DNA of 64,000 bases from Rhizobium sp. 007 (lineage in GTDB: Bacteria; Pseudomonadota; Alphaproteobacteria; Rhizobiales; Rhizobiaceae): positions 744,001 to 808,000 of the forward strand of contig NZ_CP064188.1 in NCBI RefSeq assembly GCF_015353075.1, read 5' to 3'. The notes under the pieces were generated by a model, which worked only from the letters and a program-made list of their open reading frames with translations, was not told where the DNA came from and ran no database searches. A program made the translations under genes and the position numbers. Positions 37,120-46,286 of this stretch are shown piece after piece (positions within the stretch are counted from its first letter, which is position 1; the number at the start of each line of letters is the position of its first letter).

Positions 37120-37590
37120 CTAATGATGCTGGCCATGGATCGCCGGAACAGTGAACGAAACGGCCTGACCGCCAATCACACGGTGTTCAGGCGTGACAAT
37201 TTCGATCAGCACTTTATGTTTGCCAGCCGGCAGTCCGGTCAGAACAATTGCACCTGTGCCGCCTGCGTCCGCCCAGCGCCACGGCAGATCGTCGACGTTG
37301 ACGTGCAGGTGGCCCACCCGTGGCGATACGTCGCTTGCACCGGGACCGAAAATCGGCAGGATGCGAAAATTCTCCGTCCGATATGGAATAATGGCCACCC
37401 CTCGCGTGGTGAGTGGTTCTGCAAGGGGCTGATCGACAAGAAGTTTCGGCTCGGGCTCATCCTTGACAGGTAAAAACTGAGTCTGGACACTGCCTGGCGT
37501 TTGGGCTTGGGCAGTCGCGGTCGCTACAGTCAGAAGGGCGGTTGCAGCAAGGCCGAGGGCTCTAATGGTCGTGATCATGACAAATATCAT
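37120..37590 (-). CDS. Exported protein of the DUF6130 type
   Basis: The 156-residue protein starts with a signal peptide (RALGLAATALLTVATATAQA) and has a conserved core, VGHLHVNVDDLPWRWADAGG and GLPAGKHKVLIEIVTPEHRV, that I associate with the uncharacterised DUF6130 family. It is probably periplasmic and folds as a beta sandwich. The ATG at 37590 is used; a second at 37578 is equally possible. It runs in the same direction as the hydroperoxide-resistance pseudogene. Confidence 0.7.
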   Translation of the reverse strand: MIFVMITTIRALGLAATALLTVATATAQAQTPGSVQTQFLPVKDEPEPKLLVDQPLAEPLTTRGVAIIPYRTENFRILPIFGPGASDVSPRVGHLHVNVDDLPWRWADAGGTGAIVLTGLPAGKHKVLIEIVTPEHRVIGGQAVSFTVPAIHGQHH

Positions 37591-37674
37591 CCCGTGATAG
37601 CCGCGCCGGTCGAGACCGGGAGATTTCCGATCGCCGGCGCGATGTCTGGTTGAAGGAAATAACCGAGATGCCGA

Positions 37675-38080
37675 TCAAGCCACGCTGAGCTCGACTTCGA
37701 TGTTGCCGCGGGTGGCCTTCGAGTAAGGGCAAAGCTGGTGCGCCCGTTCGACGAGGGTGGTCGCAAGTTCAGGCGCGATGCCCGGCAGGCTCACACTCAG
37801 CCGCGCGCGTAGCAAATAGCCATCATCACCCAAGACGAGGTCGACCTCGGTATTGATTGAAGCATCGGCGTGCAGGCGGAGGTGGCGCTCGCCGGCTGCC
37901 TTTCCGACCGCGCCGAGGAAACATGCGGACCAACCCGCCGCAAAGAGCTGCTCGGGATTGGTGCCAGCGCCCGTCGATCCGGGTGGCGACAGCTTGATAT
38001 CAAGACGCCCGTCTAAGCTGCGAGGCGCCGTCGCGCCCGCCGGTGGTGTGGGTTTTACCCGTGTAGACGACTTTCGACAT
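37675..38080 (-). pseudogene. ohr: Organic hydroperoxide resistance protein (Ohr/OsmC), frameshifted
   Basis: An AGGAG site precedes an ATG at 38080 that opens MSKVVYTGKTHTTGGRDGAS, the normal Ohr N-terminus. The frame then ends within eight codons. The family continuation, SLDGRLDIKLSPPGSTGAGT then NPEQLFAAGWSACFLGAVG and the second cysteine of QLCPYSKATRGN, follows in another frame to 37675. The shift lies near 38005-38025. Both redox cysteines are otherwise intact, so the loss may be recent or a sequence error. It is 22 bp after an SDR gene. Confidence 0.8.
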
Positions 38081-38102
38081 TTCATTTGCTCCTGATCGGA
38101 TG

Positions 38103-38897
38103 TCAGCCGGCCTGATAGCGGGCTGCTGGCTTGTTGGTGGACAAATTTCCCGCCATCGCCTGCCGGGCGCCGTCGAAGGCATCCCATTGGCCGGCATCGT
38201 GAAGGCTCGGGATGGTGACGAACTCCTTGCGCGAAAGCCCCAGTAGGGCAGCGTCGACCAGGTCTTGAGCCGGCATGACCATTTCTTGCGGCAAGTGCTG
38301 AACCGGAAGCCCTGCGACATCCCAGAAGTCAGTCGCGGTGGCACCTGGGAGAACGACCTGTACGTGGACGTTGCTGTCGGCCAGTTCCTGGCGCAGGCTC
38401 TGGCTGAAGGCGAGAACAAAGGCTTTCGTGCCGCCGTAGACGCCGTTCAATCTTTCCGGCGCGACCGCCACGATCGAAGCAATGTTGATGATCGTACCCC
38501 GGTCCCGCTCGACAAACGCAGGGACGGCGGCGTAAGTGAGCCGCATCAGCGCATCGACATTGAGCGCAATCATCGCGCTCATGGCGTTGACGTCGGACTG
38601 GACGAGCGGCGCGGTCGCCCCGACACCGGCATTGTTGACCAGCATCGTGATCCGCGGGTCCTCAGCGATCAGCGCTGCGACCCGGGCTACGTCGTCCGTT
38701 GTCGTGAGGTCGGCAGTGACGATCAAGACGGTGCGGCCCGTCTGTTCGCGGATAGCAGCCGCTACTCGTTGCAGCCGGTCGCCGTTTCGCGCAACGAGCA
38801 TCAAGTCATAGCCCTGCCGGGCAAGTCGATCTGCATAAAGGGCGCCGATGCCGCCCGATGCGCCGGTAACGACGGCGATTCCTAACGTTTCCTGCAT
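38103..38897 (-). CDS. Short-chain dehydrogenase/reductase (DltE/YqjQ-like)
   Basis: This 264-residue SDR has TGASGGIGALYADRLARQGY, the NNAG motif in MLVNNAGVGATA, and the catalytic NIASIVAVAPERLNGVYGGT followed by lysine (Y-X3-K). It is preceded on the same strand by a paralogue at 39039-39830 and followed by the ohr pseudogene, making one likely transcription unit. The substrate is unknown; members of this group reduce aldehydes or ketones with NADPH. Confidence 0.9.
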   Translation of the reverse strand: MQETLGIAVVTGASGGIGALYADRLARQGYDLMLVARNGDRLQRVAAAIREQTGRTVLIVTADLTTTDDVARVAALIAEDPRITMLVNNAGVGATAPLVQSDVNAMSAMIALNVDALMRLTYAAVPAFVERDRGTIINIASIVAVAPERLNGVYGGTKAFVLAFSQSLRQELADSNVHVQVVLPGATATDFWDVAGLPVQHLPQEMVMPAQDLVDAALLGLSRKEFVTIPSLHDAGQWDAFDGARQAMAGNLSTNKPAARYQAG

Positions 38898-39038
38898 GGC
38901 ATTTCCTTTCGGGTTGTCGTGGACACAGCCAAGCGTCAGTTGCGACTTGTCGACTGCGATGGGTAAGAATATGAGCTCGGTAAAGTTGGCCCGGTAGCGA
39001 GCAAAAATGAGAGCCAGCCTCTCGTTTGACAGACTTGA

Positions 39039-39830
39039 TCAGCGTTGGCGTAGATACCGAGGTGCCGGCTCACTGTTCATGAGGTCGTCAAGCAGCGCCT
39101 TGCGCGCGCGCTCATAACTCGCCCAGCGGCCGGTCTTTACCAGCGAGGGGATGGTGATGGCCTCGCGACGGTCGAAACCCACCATCGCGGCATTGACGAG
39201 ATCGGCAGCCGTCATCATTCCGGGTATTGCTTCAGGCACGCAAGCGGGGAACGGCCAGACATCGGTGCGCACCGCGCCGGTCAGAACGAGCTGAACATAG
39301 ACGTTTTGATGCGTCAGTTCGGCCTGCATCGTGCGGGTCAGGGCGACAAGGAAGGATTTGCTCGCGCCGTAGACACCCGTCGCAACTTCTGGCGCAAAGG
39401 CAATTGCGGATGCCACGTTTATGATGGCACCCTGACGTCGCCGAGCCATGCCATGTGCGGCCACTGCTGCGAGGCGTGCATATGCCTTAACGTTCATTCC
39501 GATCAGGCGGTCGAGGTTGAGCGCCCGGTCTTCCAGAAGCGGTTTGCCGGCTGGCAAGTCGAGATTGTTGACGACAAGGTCAAAGCCCTTCTCCTCCACG
39601 AACCTAGCCTCCACGTCTTGGAGGCCTTGATCCGTCGAAAGGTCGACAGCGACCACCTCGACCGCCACATCGGTCTCAGCTTGCAAAATGCGCGCAAGGG
39701 CAATTGGCCGGTCAGGGTTATTTGCGAGCAACACGAGATCATATCCGCGGCGAGCAAGGCGGTCGGCATATAGCAAGCCGATCGCGCAGGACGCGTAGGT
39801 GACGAGAGCCTTGGGGTGAGTTCGCGACAT
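39039..39830 (-). CDS. SDR paralogue with degenerate cofactor-binding motifs
   Basis: The 263-residue protein aligns along its length with the neighbouring SDR (YADRLARRGYDLVLLANNPD, and VYGASKSFLVALTRTMQAEL). The nucleotide-binding loop TGASGGIG is replaced by TYASCAIG, and NNAG by NNLD. The Y-X3-K pair and the serine are kept. Cofactor binding should be weak, so it may be a decaying duplicate or a non-catalytic partner. The ATG at 39830 follows AAGGA. Confidence 0.8.
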   Translation of the reverse strand: MSRTHPKALVTYASCAIGLLYADRLARRGYDLVLLANNPDRPIALARILQAETDVAVEVVAVDLSTDQGLQDVEARFVEEKGFDLVVNNLDLPAGKPLLEDRALNLDRLIGMNVKAYARLAAVAAHGMARRRQGAIINVASAIAFAPEVATGVYGASKSFLVALTRTMQAELTHQNVYVQLVLTGAVRTDVWPFPACVPEAIPGMMTAADLVNAAMVGFDRREAITIPSLVKTGRWASYERARKALLDDLMNSEPAPRYLRQR

Positions 39831-40040
39831 GACGTTTCGGTCCTTTCGCGACAGATGTAGTCCGTTCCCCACCGTTTGGGACTTGCCGGATTCAAGAGGC
39901 TGCCTCTCGCATTCTTGCTCTACCGCCCCGGGTGGCAATGCTCGATTTCTCGGCGCCGATCATCAACCAGATCGTGACCGCCCGGTTCGATCAGTGCAAA
40001 GCGGTCATATCGAGGCTTTGAACCTTCATTGGAGAAGAAC

Positions 40041-40262
40041 ATGAACACGCAATTGAAACGGAAGATCGCCTTCGCCCTGTCGATGGGCATCATCACAACC
40101 GGAATTATCTCCTTCGTCCTTCTTGCGCTCAACCTCGGCTCCTCAAAGGGATTTGTCCTGACATGGCTGCGCTCGTGGAGCATCGGGTATCTAATCGTCA
40201 TTCCCGCCGTCCTGCTGATCGGACCGCGACTTCAGGTGCACGTCGATCGACTGGTCCGATGA
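40041..40262 (+). CDS. DUF2798 family small membrane protein
   Basis: From the ATG at 40041, after a GGAGAAG site, this 73-residue protein has two hydrophobic helices (IAFALSMGIITTGIISFVLL and IGYLIVIPAVLLIGPRLQVH) with a short polar link. It matches the DUF2798 pattern, usually annotated as a small inner-membrane protein of unknown role. It is transcribed divergently from the SDR pair. Confidence 0.75.
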   Translation: MNTQLKRKIAFALSMGIITTGIISFVLLALNLGSSKGFVLTWLRSWSIGYLIVIPAVLLIGPRLQVHVDRLVR

Positions 40263-40309
40263 TCCGGTCGAGGGGAAAGGATCACCGACATGACAATGGT
40301 CTTTGAGAA

Positions 40310-40655
40310 GACTCATCACGGAGAGGACTGGCCAGGCAAGCTCAATTCGAGGTTTCCCGGGAGTTCAAACAAGACATGCCCCGCGGATGGAGCCATGACC
40401 ACATGACCACGGCAGATGCTTTCTCCAGTGACTACGCGCATTTTACAAGGACCAGGATTACGTCGAGGCGAATCTCGGCCGGCTCACAAACAGCGGTGAA
40501 GGTGGTCTGGGGTAGGAAAGACTCTTATATCAAGAAAGAAATGGGAATCGAGCTTGCCGAAAGGGTCAATGCGGAATTCTCGCTCCTTCCCGGCATCGGG
40601 CACTCCCCCCATCTTCAAGACCCGGAGCGGACAATCGACGACGTCCGCGCGTCAT
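40310..40655 (+). pseudogene. Alpha/beta hydrolase C-terminal fragment
   Basis: A frame open across 40376-40655 reads VKVVWGRKDSYIKKEMGIEL, then AERVNAEFSLLPGIGHSPHL and QDPERTIDDVRASL. This is the C-terminal part of an alpha/beta hydrolase, with the acid (GRKD) and the histidine (GHSPHLQDP) of the triad. The nucleophile half is missing, and no start or signal is present. The frame runs on over the end of a LysR gene on the other strand. It is a relic. Confidence 0.55.
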
Positions 40656-40660
40656 TGCGG

Positions 40661-41569
40661 TCAGTGCGCAATGCCACCATAGTTACTGCACGTCGCGCGG
40701 AACCGTGGCAAAGCCCAGTCGATGAATGTGCGCACCTTCAAGGCAAGAAGCCCTTGACGCGAATAGACGATATGGATCGGCCTCGGCTCGCTACCGTTGC
40801 CTTTCAGGATCGGCACAAGCGCGCCAGAGGATAATTCGTCGGGAACCTGGTAGTCGAAGAGGCGGGCGATCCCGACTCCGCTTAACGCCGCGGCAACACA
40901 GTTGGCCGCGGTGTTGACCTCGATGCGGCTTCGCGGCACCGCTTCGATTGGTTTGCCTTCGACTTCGAATCCCCAGAAGAATGACCGGTTGTTGAACATG
41001 ATGCCCTCATGGTTCGACAAATCGGTGGGATGTTGAGGAACGCCATGCCGCTCCAGATAGGCTGGGCTGGCACATGTCAGCAGGCGAAATTCGCCGGCCT
41101 TGACCGCATAGAGGGAACTGTCGGCGAGTTCGCCAAGCCGAAAGGCAACATCCACCTGCTCATTCACAAGATGAACTGAACGGTCGAGCGACAGGAGGTT
41201 CAACGTCACTTCCGGGTGCTCTTTCATGAAGTCCAGCGCAATAGGCAACACGTACCGACTTCCGAACTCCACTGGCATTGTGATCGTGAGCATTCCACGC
41301 GGCGTTTGATATTCGCCGGAGGCTCGGCGTTCAACCTCTTCGAGGTCTGCCATAATCTTGCGTGCGGCTTCGACATAGTCGCGCCCGGCGTCGGTAAGCT
41401 GCAGATTGCGACTTGTTCGGATGATGAGACTTGCGCCGAGGTGCCGTTCAAGATCAGCGACCTTGCGGCTGACGCTGGGCAGGGGAGCATTCAGCCTGCG
41501 GCTGCCAGCCGACAAGCTGCCGGCGTCGACGACCGCAAGCAGTACCCGCATCGCATCAAATCGATCCAT
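40661..41569 (-). CDS. LysR family regulator
   Basis: A 302-residue LysR protein: MDRFDAMRVLLAVVDAGSLS then AGSRRLNAPLPSVSRKVADL form the helix-turn-helix, and a full effector domain follows. It belongs to the group containing DmlR/AaeR-like regulators. The ATG at 41569 follows GGGG; a longer frame to 41614 lacks a ribosome site. It stands alone, convergent with the hydrolase fragment, and its target is not clear. Confidence 0.88.
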   Translation of the reverse strand: MDRFDAMRVLLAVVDAGSLSAGSRRLNAPLPSVSRKVADLERHLGASLIIRTSRNLQLTDAGRDYVEAARKIMADLEEVERRASGEYQTPRGMLTITMPVEFGSRYVLPIALDFMKEHPEVTLNLLSLDRSVHLVNEQVDVAFRLGELADSSLYAVKAGEFRLLTCASPAYLERHGVPQHPTDLSNHEGIMFNNRSFFWGFEVEGKPIEAVPRSRIEVNTAANCVAAALSGVGIARLFDYQVPDELSSGALVPILKGNGSEPRPIHIVYSRQGLLALKVRTFIDWALPRFRATCSNYGGIAH

Positions 41570-41750
41570 AGGCCCCAACGACTGGAATGACCGTTCAAAG
41601 GTAGCCGAAATCACGTCCGGTGCCTAGATGGCGGCCTCGGCGGCAATCGTTGCCGCGAGCACTTGTACCGGACTGGCTCGTGCAGGTCATCTATACGCTC
41701 TGGGGCCGACCGGTCTTGGCGTGACATTTGACATTCGCACGATTGGCCGA

Positions 41751-42794
41751 TCACAATGTCGCCAGGACTGCGTTCGACAACCGGCTGCCGTAATTCGCAC
41801 GCGTGCTCACCTTCTTTTCCAGCGCTTCGATCACCACGGAGGAGAAATCCACGCCGTAGAGCCGCTCAATGTTTTGGAGCCCTCCCGGCGTGAATACGTT
41901 GATCTCCAATATCTTGGAACCAATGATATCGAGACCGACCAAGAACATGCCATCGGCGACGAGCTTCGGTCTTACGATTTCGGCGACCTCAAGGATTTCT
42001 GGCGTGATCATCACTGCGGCTGCAGTTCCAGCCGCGCTGATGTTGGAGCGGACCTCGCCCTTTGCCGGGACCCTGCGAAATGCCGCATAAGAACCATCCT
42101 TTTCCAGCGGCCTGCCGTTCATGAGAAACAATCGAATATCGCCTTCGACGGCATCGGGAAGATAGCCCTGGGCGATCAGGTATCCCTCGCCGCTGACTGC
42201 TTCGAATATCTGATTAAGATTGGATTCCTTGCTTGATTTGATCTTGAACACGTGCCGGCCGCCCGATCCTTGAAGCGGCTTGAGGACGACGCCACGCTTC
42301 TGGCTGTCGATGAAGGCCCTGATCTCGTCCAGGCTCTTGGAAATAAGAGTAGTCGGCCGTATGACCTCGGGGAAGTCTTGAAAATAGAGCTTGTTCTGCG
42401 CCTTCGCCAAGGCGTCGGGATCATTGACGGCGATCACGCCGCGCTCAACCGCAAGCCGTCCGAACATTGCCCCGACATGCGCTGCCCAAGGCCGTTCATC
42501 GGCGTCCAGGGATGGGTCGTTGCGCAGGAAGAGAACATCGACATCCACCACGTCAATCGTTTCGGTCGAGGTTTTCTCATTAAGGATCGCGATGAATGCT
42601 TCGGCGTTCTTGGGTTTTCCAACACCCGGAATGATCGCCCGCATAGAGAGACTGTCATCCGGTCGAAGCACAAAACCATCGGGCGTGACGTAGCAGATAT
42701 CATGGCCACGGGCCATCGCCGCAATCGCCAGAGAGGTCGTCGTATAGGACGGAGCCTCGCCCTCGATGGAGTTCACGAAGAACGCAATGCGCAT
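41751..42794 (-). CDS. Glutathione synthetase-like ATP-grasp ligase, third gene of FGase-DUF1704 operon
   Basis: The 347-residue protein has the glutathione-synthetase N-terminal domain (MRIAFFVNSIEGEAPSYTTT) and an ATP-grasp fold: RGVVLKPLQGSGGRHVFKI for the nucleotide lysine and small glycine loop, a Mg-binding DIIGSKILEINVFTPGG. True GshB proteins are about 315 residues and this one is somewhat longer and divergent. It begins directly after the DUF1704 stop with no gap (TAG-ATG). It probably joins an amino acid to a peptide or small molecule; the substrate is unknown. Genuine glutathione synthesis is less likely because no gamma-glutamylcysteine ligase is present. Confidence 0.85.
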   Translation of the reverse strand: MRIAFFVNSIEGEAPSYTTTSLAIAAMARGHDICYVTPDGFVLRPDDSLSMRAIIPGVGKPKNAEAFIAILNEKTSTETIDVVDVDVLFLRNDPSLDADERPWAAHVGAMFGRLAVERGVIAVNDPDALAKAQNKLYFQDFPEVIRPTTLISKSLDEIRAFIDSQKRGVVLKPLQGSGGRHVFKIKSSKESNLNQIFEAVSGEGYLIAQGYLPDAVEGDIRLFLMNGRPLEKDGSYAAFRRVPAKGEVRSNISAAGTAAAVMITPEILEVAEIVRPKLVADGMFLVGLDIIGSKILEINVFTPGGLQNIERLYGVDFSSVVIEALEKKVSTRANYGSRLSNAVLATL

Positions 42795-44681
42795 CTAGCT
42801 TTCCTTTGGTTGGACCATGTCGATGGGCCGCATTCCCTGTCTGGCCCTGTCGAGCCTTTCGCGCCCTTCACCGGTGGCGAGAAACAGCGGATAGACAGAC
42901 GGTTGCTTCAGCAACCCGCGTGCTGCAAGCTCCTCCATGACGCCAAAATGAGAAGAGGCGATCTTTCCCATCCAGAAGGGTTCAAGCGCACCGCCGCGCT
43001 TGAGGTGATCCAGGAGCTGAAGCAGTCCTCTCAGGTAGATCGCATCTTTGGCGAGACCGCCGCCTCGGTAAATCCGCAGCGCAAGATTGAATGCCCCGAA
43101 GTGGGTGAATTTGTAATCCTGGACCAGACGATAGAACGTATGTTCAAAGGGCACTCCCGCAAGCATGTCGGCGCATGCGACGACGCGGGCAGCAATCAAC
43201 TTCAGCCGTTCCACGGTCATACCGCCCGAGAGGTATTCGGCGAAAACCGCAAGGCCTTCCTGCATCCCTTCATAGCCAGAAAGGCCAGAGCGAAAGAGCC
43301 GCAGGCCTTGCGACGATCCGTTGAAGTAGGTGAGCAGGTGGACGCCGATCTCATGGGAAAGAAGTGGCTCCACGCGCCGTCGATCCATATTGGTCGTCTT
43401 TGATATCAGAAGGCGATGATTGGTCACCATCAACCCTGATGGAAGATCATCGCGAAGTTCGATATCGACTTTGAAGTCCGGCCACGCCCGCCGATACATA
43501 GCGATCATCGCCTGTGCCCGTCGCGAAACATAGTTGGCGTCCGCATTCGGCGCCTCGGAAACCCGGTCGTCAAAATCAGCCGGGCCGCCGTTCGAAAGCG
43601 TGCCGAGAATGCTTTCGGCTTCGGCAAGGAGAGACGGTTCGACAGGCCCGTATAGCGCTCTTCCGAACTCTATGAAGCTGGCTGCCTGGCGCGACGCGAT
43701 CAAGGAAAGCTGCAAATCCACTTCGCGTTGCTTTTCCCGATAGAGATCGTAGAGAACCGGGTCTTCCATATGATCAAAGGAAACCGAAAAGAGGTGCTGC
43801 TTTGCGCTTTCGACCTGGATGGTCAAAGGGCGGTAGAGGAAGGCGGGTTCGCCTCTGAAACTGTTCGACTTGAACTGTTGAAACGCCTGCTGAGCGTTGA
43901 TGGGCGTAACCGCAAGGAGCACGTCAAAGGCCGACGCAATTTCATCGATGCCCCGGTCAACACGGCTCACGGCATCAACAAAGGCGCGTCGACCCAAGGA
44001 TCGATGCGATGTCAGTTTCAAGATGCCACGAGAGCCAATGAATGCGGCACATGCCCGTAGCCCGGCATCGAACAGGGTTGCAATCAGCTGATCTCGAAGC
44101 TCTGGGTATATCTCTGCGGACTCGGGCGCGCGGTAAATCGGAGCAAACTCGGCCGATAGGACGGCGCAACCGGATAAAGCAGAAATTTCCTCGTCGATTA
44201 TCGATGGCGGAGCGCCTCGTTCCTCGACCCTTGGCGTGCGAAACCGAGCCTCGCTCGCCATGACCGCCTGCGAGAATGTCTCCTTGGCTACAACGGCATT
44301 CTCGGTTGACCAGACCGAAACCTCGAAGGGCGGTAGATAGGGCGCGTCATCGGTAAGGAACTTGTCGCGCCCGAGCTCTCCGATTCTGATGACCAGGAAT
44401 GATCCAAATCGTTCGACCGCGATGGCGCTAAGAGCCTGGATGACAGGCATGACCTGCTTTGGAGTCGATGCGAGAAGATACGAAGCGTTTGACTGTGTTA
44501 CCGACCGGGCAACCTCTTCGGTCTTGCGGGTCTCAACGTAAATGAAGAGGAAGGGCAGCAGTCGATCAATATGAAGTCGCCCGCCTTCCGGCAGCTCCTT
44601 GCGGATCGGCTTATCATCACGCAGACACTGTGTGACCTCCTCCAGCCAACTCTCCTGAACTGCCGACGTCTGTCGCATCAT
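42795..44681 (-). CDS. DUF1704 (QEGLA-motif) metallopeptidase-like protein
   Basis: This 628-residue protein contains HEIGVH, an HEXXXH zinc motif, followed after 26 residues by the glutamate of QEGLAVFAEYL. These are the marks of DUF1704, annotated in bacteria as flavohemoglobin expression-modulating QEGLA motif protein; in animals MATCAP enzymes of this family remove the C-terminal tyrosine of alpha-tubulin. The N-terminal 330 or so residues form a separate domain I do not recognise. The ATG at 44681 overlaps the stop of the amidohydrolase gene (ATGA), and the ATP-grasp gene follows with no gap. It is predicted to be a cytoplasmic metallo-carboxypeptidase. Confidence 0.85.
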   Translation of the reverse strand: MMRQTSAVQESWLEEVTQCLRDDKPIRKELPEGGRLHIDRLLPFLFIYVETRKTEEVARSVTQSNASYLLASTPKQVMPVIQALSAIAVERFGSFLVIRIGELGRDKFLTDDAPYLPPFEVSVWSTENAVVAKETFSQAVMASEARFRTPRVEERGAPPSIIDEEISALSGCAVLSAEFAPIYRAPESAEIYPELRDQLIATLFDAGLRACAAFIGSRGILKLTSHRSLGRRAFVDAVSRVDRGIDEIASAFDVLLAVTPINAQQAFQQFKSNSFRGEPAFLYRPLTIQVESAKQHLFSVSFDHMEDPVLYDLYREKQREVDLQLSLIASRQAASFIEFGRALYGPVEPSLLAEAESILGTLSNGGPADFDDRVSEAPNADANYVSRRAQAMIAMYRRAWPDFKVDIELRDDLPSGLMVTNHRLLISKTTNMDRRRVEPLLSHEIGVHLLTYFNGSSQGLRLFRSGLSGYEGMQEGLAVFAEYLSGGMTVERLKLIAARVVACADMLAGVPFEHTFYRLVQDYKFTHFGAFNLALRIYRGGGLAKDAIYLRGLLQLLDHLKRGGALEPFWMGKIASSHFGVMEELAARGLLKQPSVYPLFLATGEGRERLDRARQGMRPIDMVQPKES

Positions 44682-45568
44682 CGAGGCTGCCCCACAATGC
44701 GTTCCAGAAGCGGAACCGCCGCCGTTACCGCGTCGCGAAGCTTGCCGAGTACGGCGTTGTCCGGCTGCCCGGTCCACTCGTCCATGAATATCTTCTTGAA
44801 CTCGATGGCGATGGCACATCCCGTCTTGGGGAACTGCTCATGGATAAACCGGGTTTGCTCTCCCTTGCCCTGGAAGGCGATATTCTCGCTCACAGCCAGC
44901 GGCTTGTCTCCGGTCTTGACGGCTCGGAAGTGCTCCATCAACGGATCAACGACATGCGCCCAGCGATCGCGGTCCATCGAGAAGGTACCGATGTTGATAT
45001 CTGGGGCTTGCTCGGGATCGGTCCGGATGTCGGGACCGGCGCGGCGATGGTTATAGCTGTGGACGTCGAGAAGGACGAACTCCCCGTGGTTTCGCTCGAT
45101 ACCCCTTAGAAAGGAGCCAAGCATCTCATAGTAGTCATCGTAAACCATCAGCGAGGCCAAGTGTTCGGAGGCGGGAAGGCCATTTTTCCAGACGGTTAGC
45201 CCCCAAGCCTGCTCAGGACGGAAATAGACCGCCTGTTCGCGACTCCGGTTGAGATCGATCTCAAAACGAGAACGATGAAAGACGACCTGGTTCGGCACGC
45301 CACTGATCAGGAAGGCTGTGAAGGGGTCTTCCTCACGAAGACGCTCGGACTCGCTCAAAGCACAAAGCGGCAGCAAGTCCTGCCGCATAAGCCGACCGTC
45401 ATGGATTGCCGTCGCGATGACCGGAGATTGGCCCCTCCTGACGCTCCATAAAGAACCGGTGTCGGAACACGCGCTGTTTGGAACCTCGATTTGGTTTGTC
45501 AGTGATCGACCTTTCTGAACTAAGCCCTGCCTAAAGTTGTCGGGATTGCTTTTCCGCCAGCCGGACAC
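44678..45568 (-). CDS. N-formylglutamate amidohydrolase family protein, first gene of the operon
   Basis: The frame from a GTG at 45568 allows 296 residues. Family features are HRSRFEIDLNRSREQAVYF, the metal-site FVLLDVHSYNHRR, and a basic-acidic stretch near GCAIAIEFKKIFMDEW. The first 20 or so residues may not be translated, since an AAAGG lies about 65 bp inside. Members of this family hydrolyse N-formylglutamate or related amides with a divalent metal. Here it is not in a histidine-degradation cluster but is fused by overlap to DUF1704, so it probably acts on a different amide. Confidence 0.8.
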   Translation of the reverse strand: MSGWRKSNPDNFRQGLVQKGRSLTNQIEVPNSACSDTGSLWSVRRGQSPVIATAIHDGRLMRQDLLPLCALSESERLREEDPFTAFLISGVPNQVVFHRSRFEIDLNRSREQAVYFRPEQAWGLTVWKNGLPASEHLASLMVYDDYYEMLGSFLRGIERNHGEFVLLDVHSYNHRRAGPDIRTDPEQAPDINIGTFSMDRDRWAHVVDPLMEHFRAVKTGDKPLAVSENIAFQGKGEQTRFIHEQFPKTGCAIAIEFKKIFMDEWTGQPDNAVLGKLRDAVTAAVPLLERIVGQPR

Positions 45569-46286
45569 GCCGGCGCTCCTTGGTTGCCTCTGCCTTTTGG
45601 CGATCTGAAAGAGAGTGGATCACAATCAGGACCAACGATGGCGGGACGATCCTTCAATGGAGGGACGACTGGTCGATGGTTGCAGGAGGTTTCCGGACAC
45701 ATATTATCTACCGATTGCAGGGCTCTCGCCTCTTAGAGAAGAAGGTAGATCGGCGTTCACCTTGATCAAGGTGGGAGGCATCGAGGCATTTGCAGGAGGG
45801 CACGAACACTTCGACGGGCGGGCATTGATGTCGAGGATACAAAGCCTGCCTGAACACCGACGGATTGATCATCTTGAAAACTTGAGGTTCGCGACCTTGG
45901 CTGCGAAATTTATGGAACAGCCAAGCCCGGTCAGGTTTTGATGTGAGGAGATGCGTTTTGGGCAGGTTCAGGAGCTAGATGGACAGCGCATGTTGAGCGA
46001 GGGCGCATTGGCTATGCGCGCCGGCAGGTGGAATATGCTCGCTATCTGATCGTCGGTGGTTGCTCCGGCACGCGGGCACCGCATTCGGCCGTCACTGATC
46101 TTAGCGGTCATTTGGCGCGCGCTGGTGTCGGAAAAAGGACCAGTTGCAGGGCCAGATCGCCAGACGATTGGCCGACCAGGGCTCGCGAAAGAGTGCGCGC
46201 GAGCCAGAAGACGAGCATGTTTTTGCGAGAAGAAACCCCAAGGCTTAAAGTGGACTGAGCAAGGGTTGATAGAAATCAGCCACTCC
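45569..46286. other. Intergenic stretch with no recognised gene
   Basis: About 720 bp between the amidohydrolase start and the end of the MFS gene. Several frames are open for 60-120 codons, but none has a ribosome site or recognisable protein features. The promoter of the three-gene operon should be at its left end. Confidence 0.5.

Noticed and set aside
42252..43403. A 383-codon open frame on the plus strand
   Set aside because: It is antisense to the ATP-grasp and DUF1704 genes, whose motifs are convincing.
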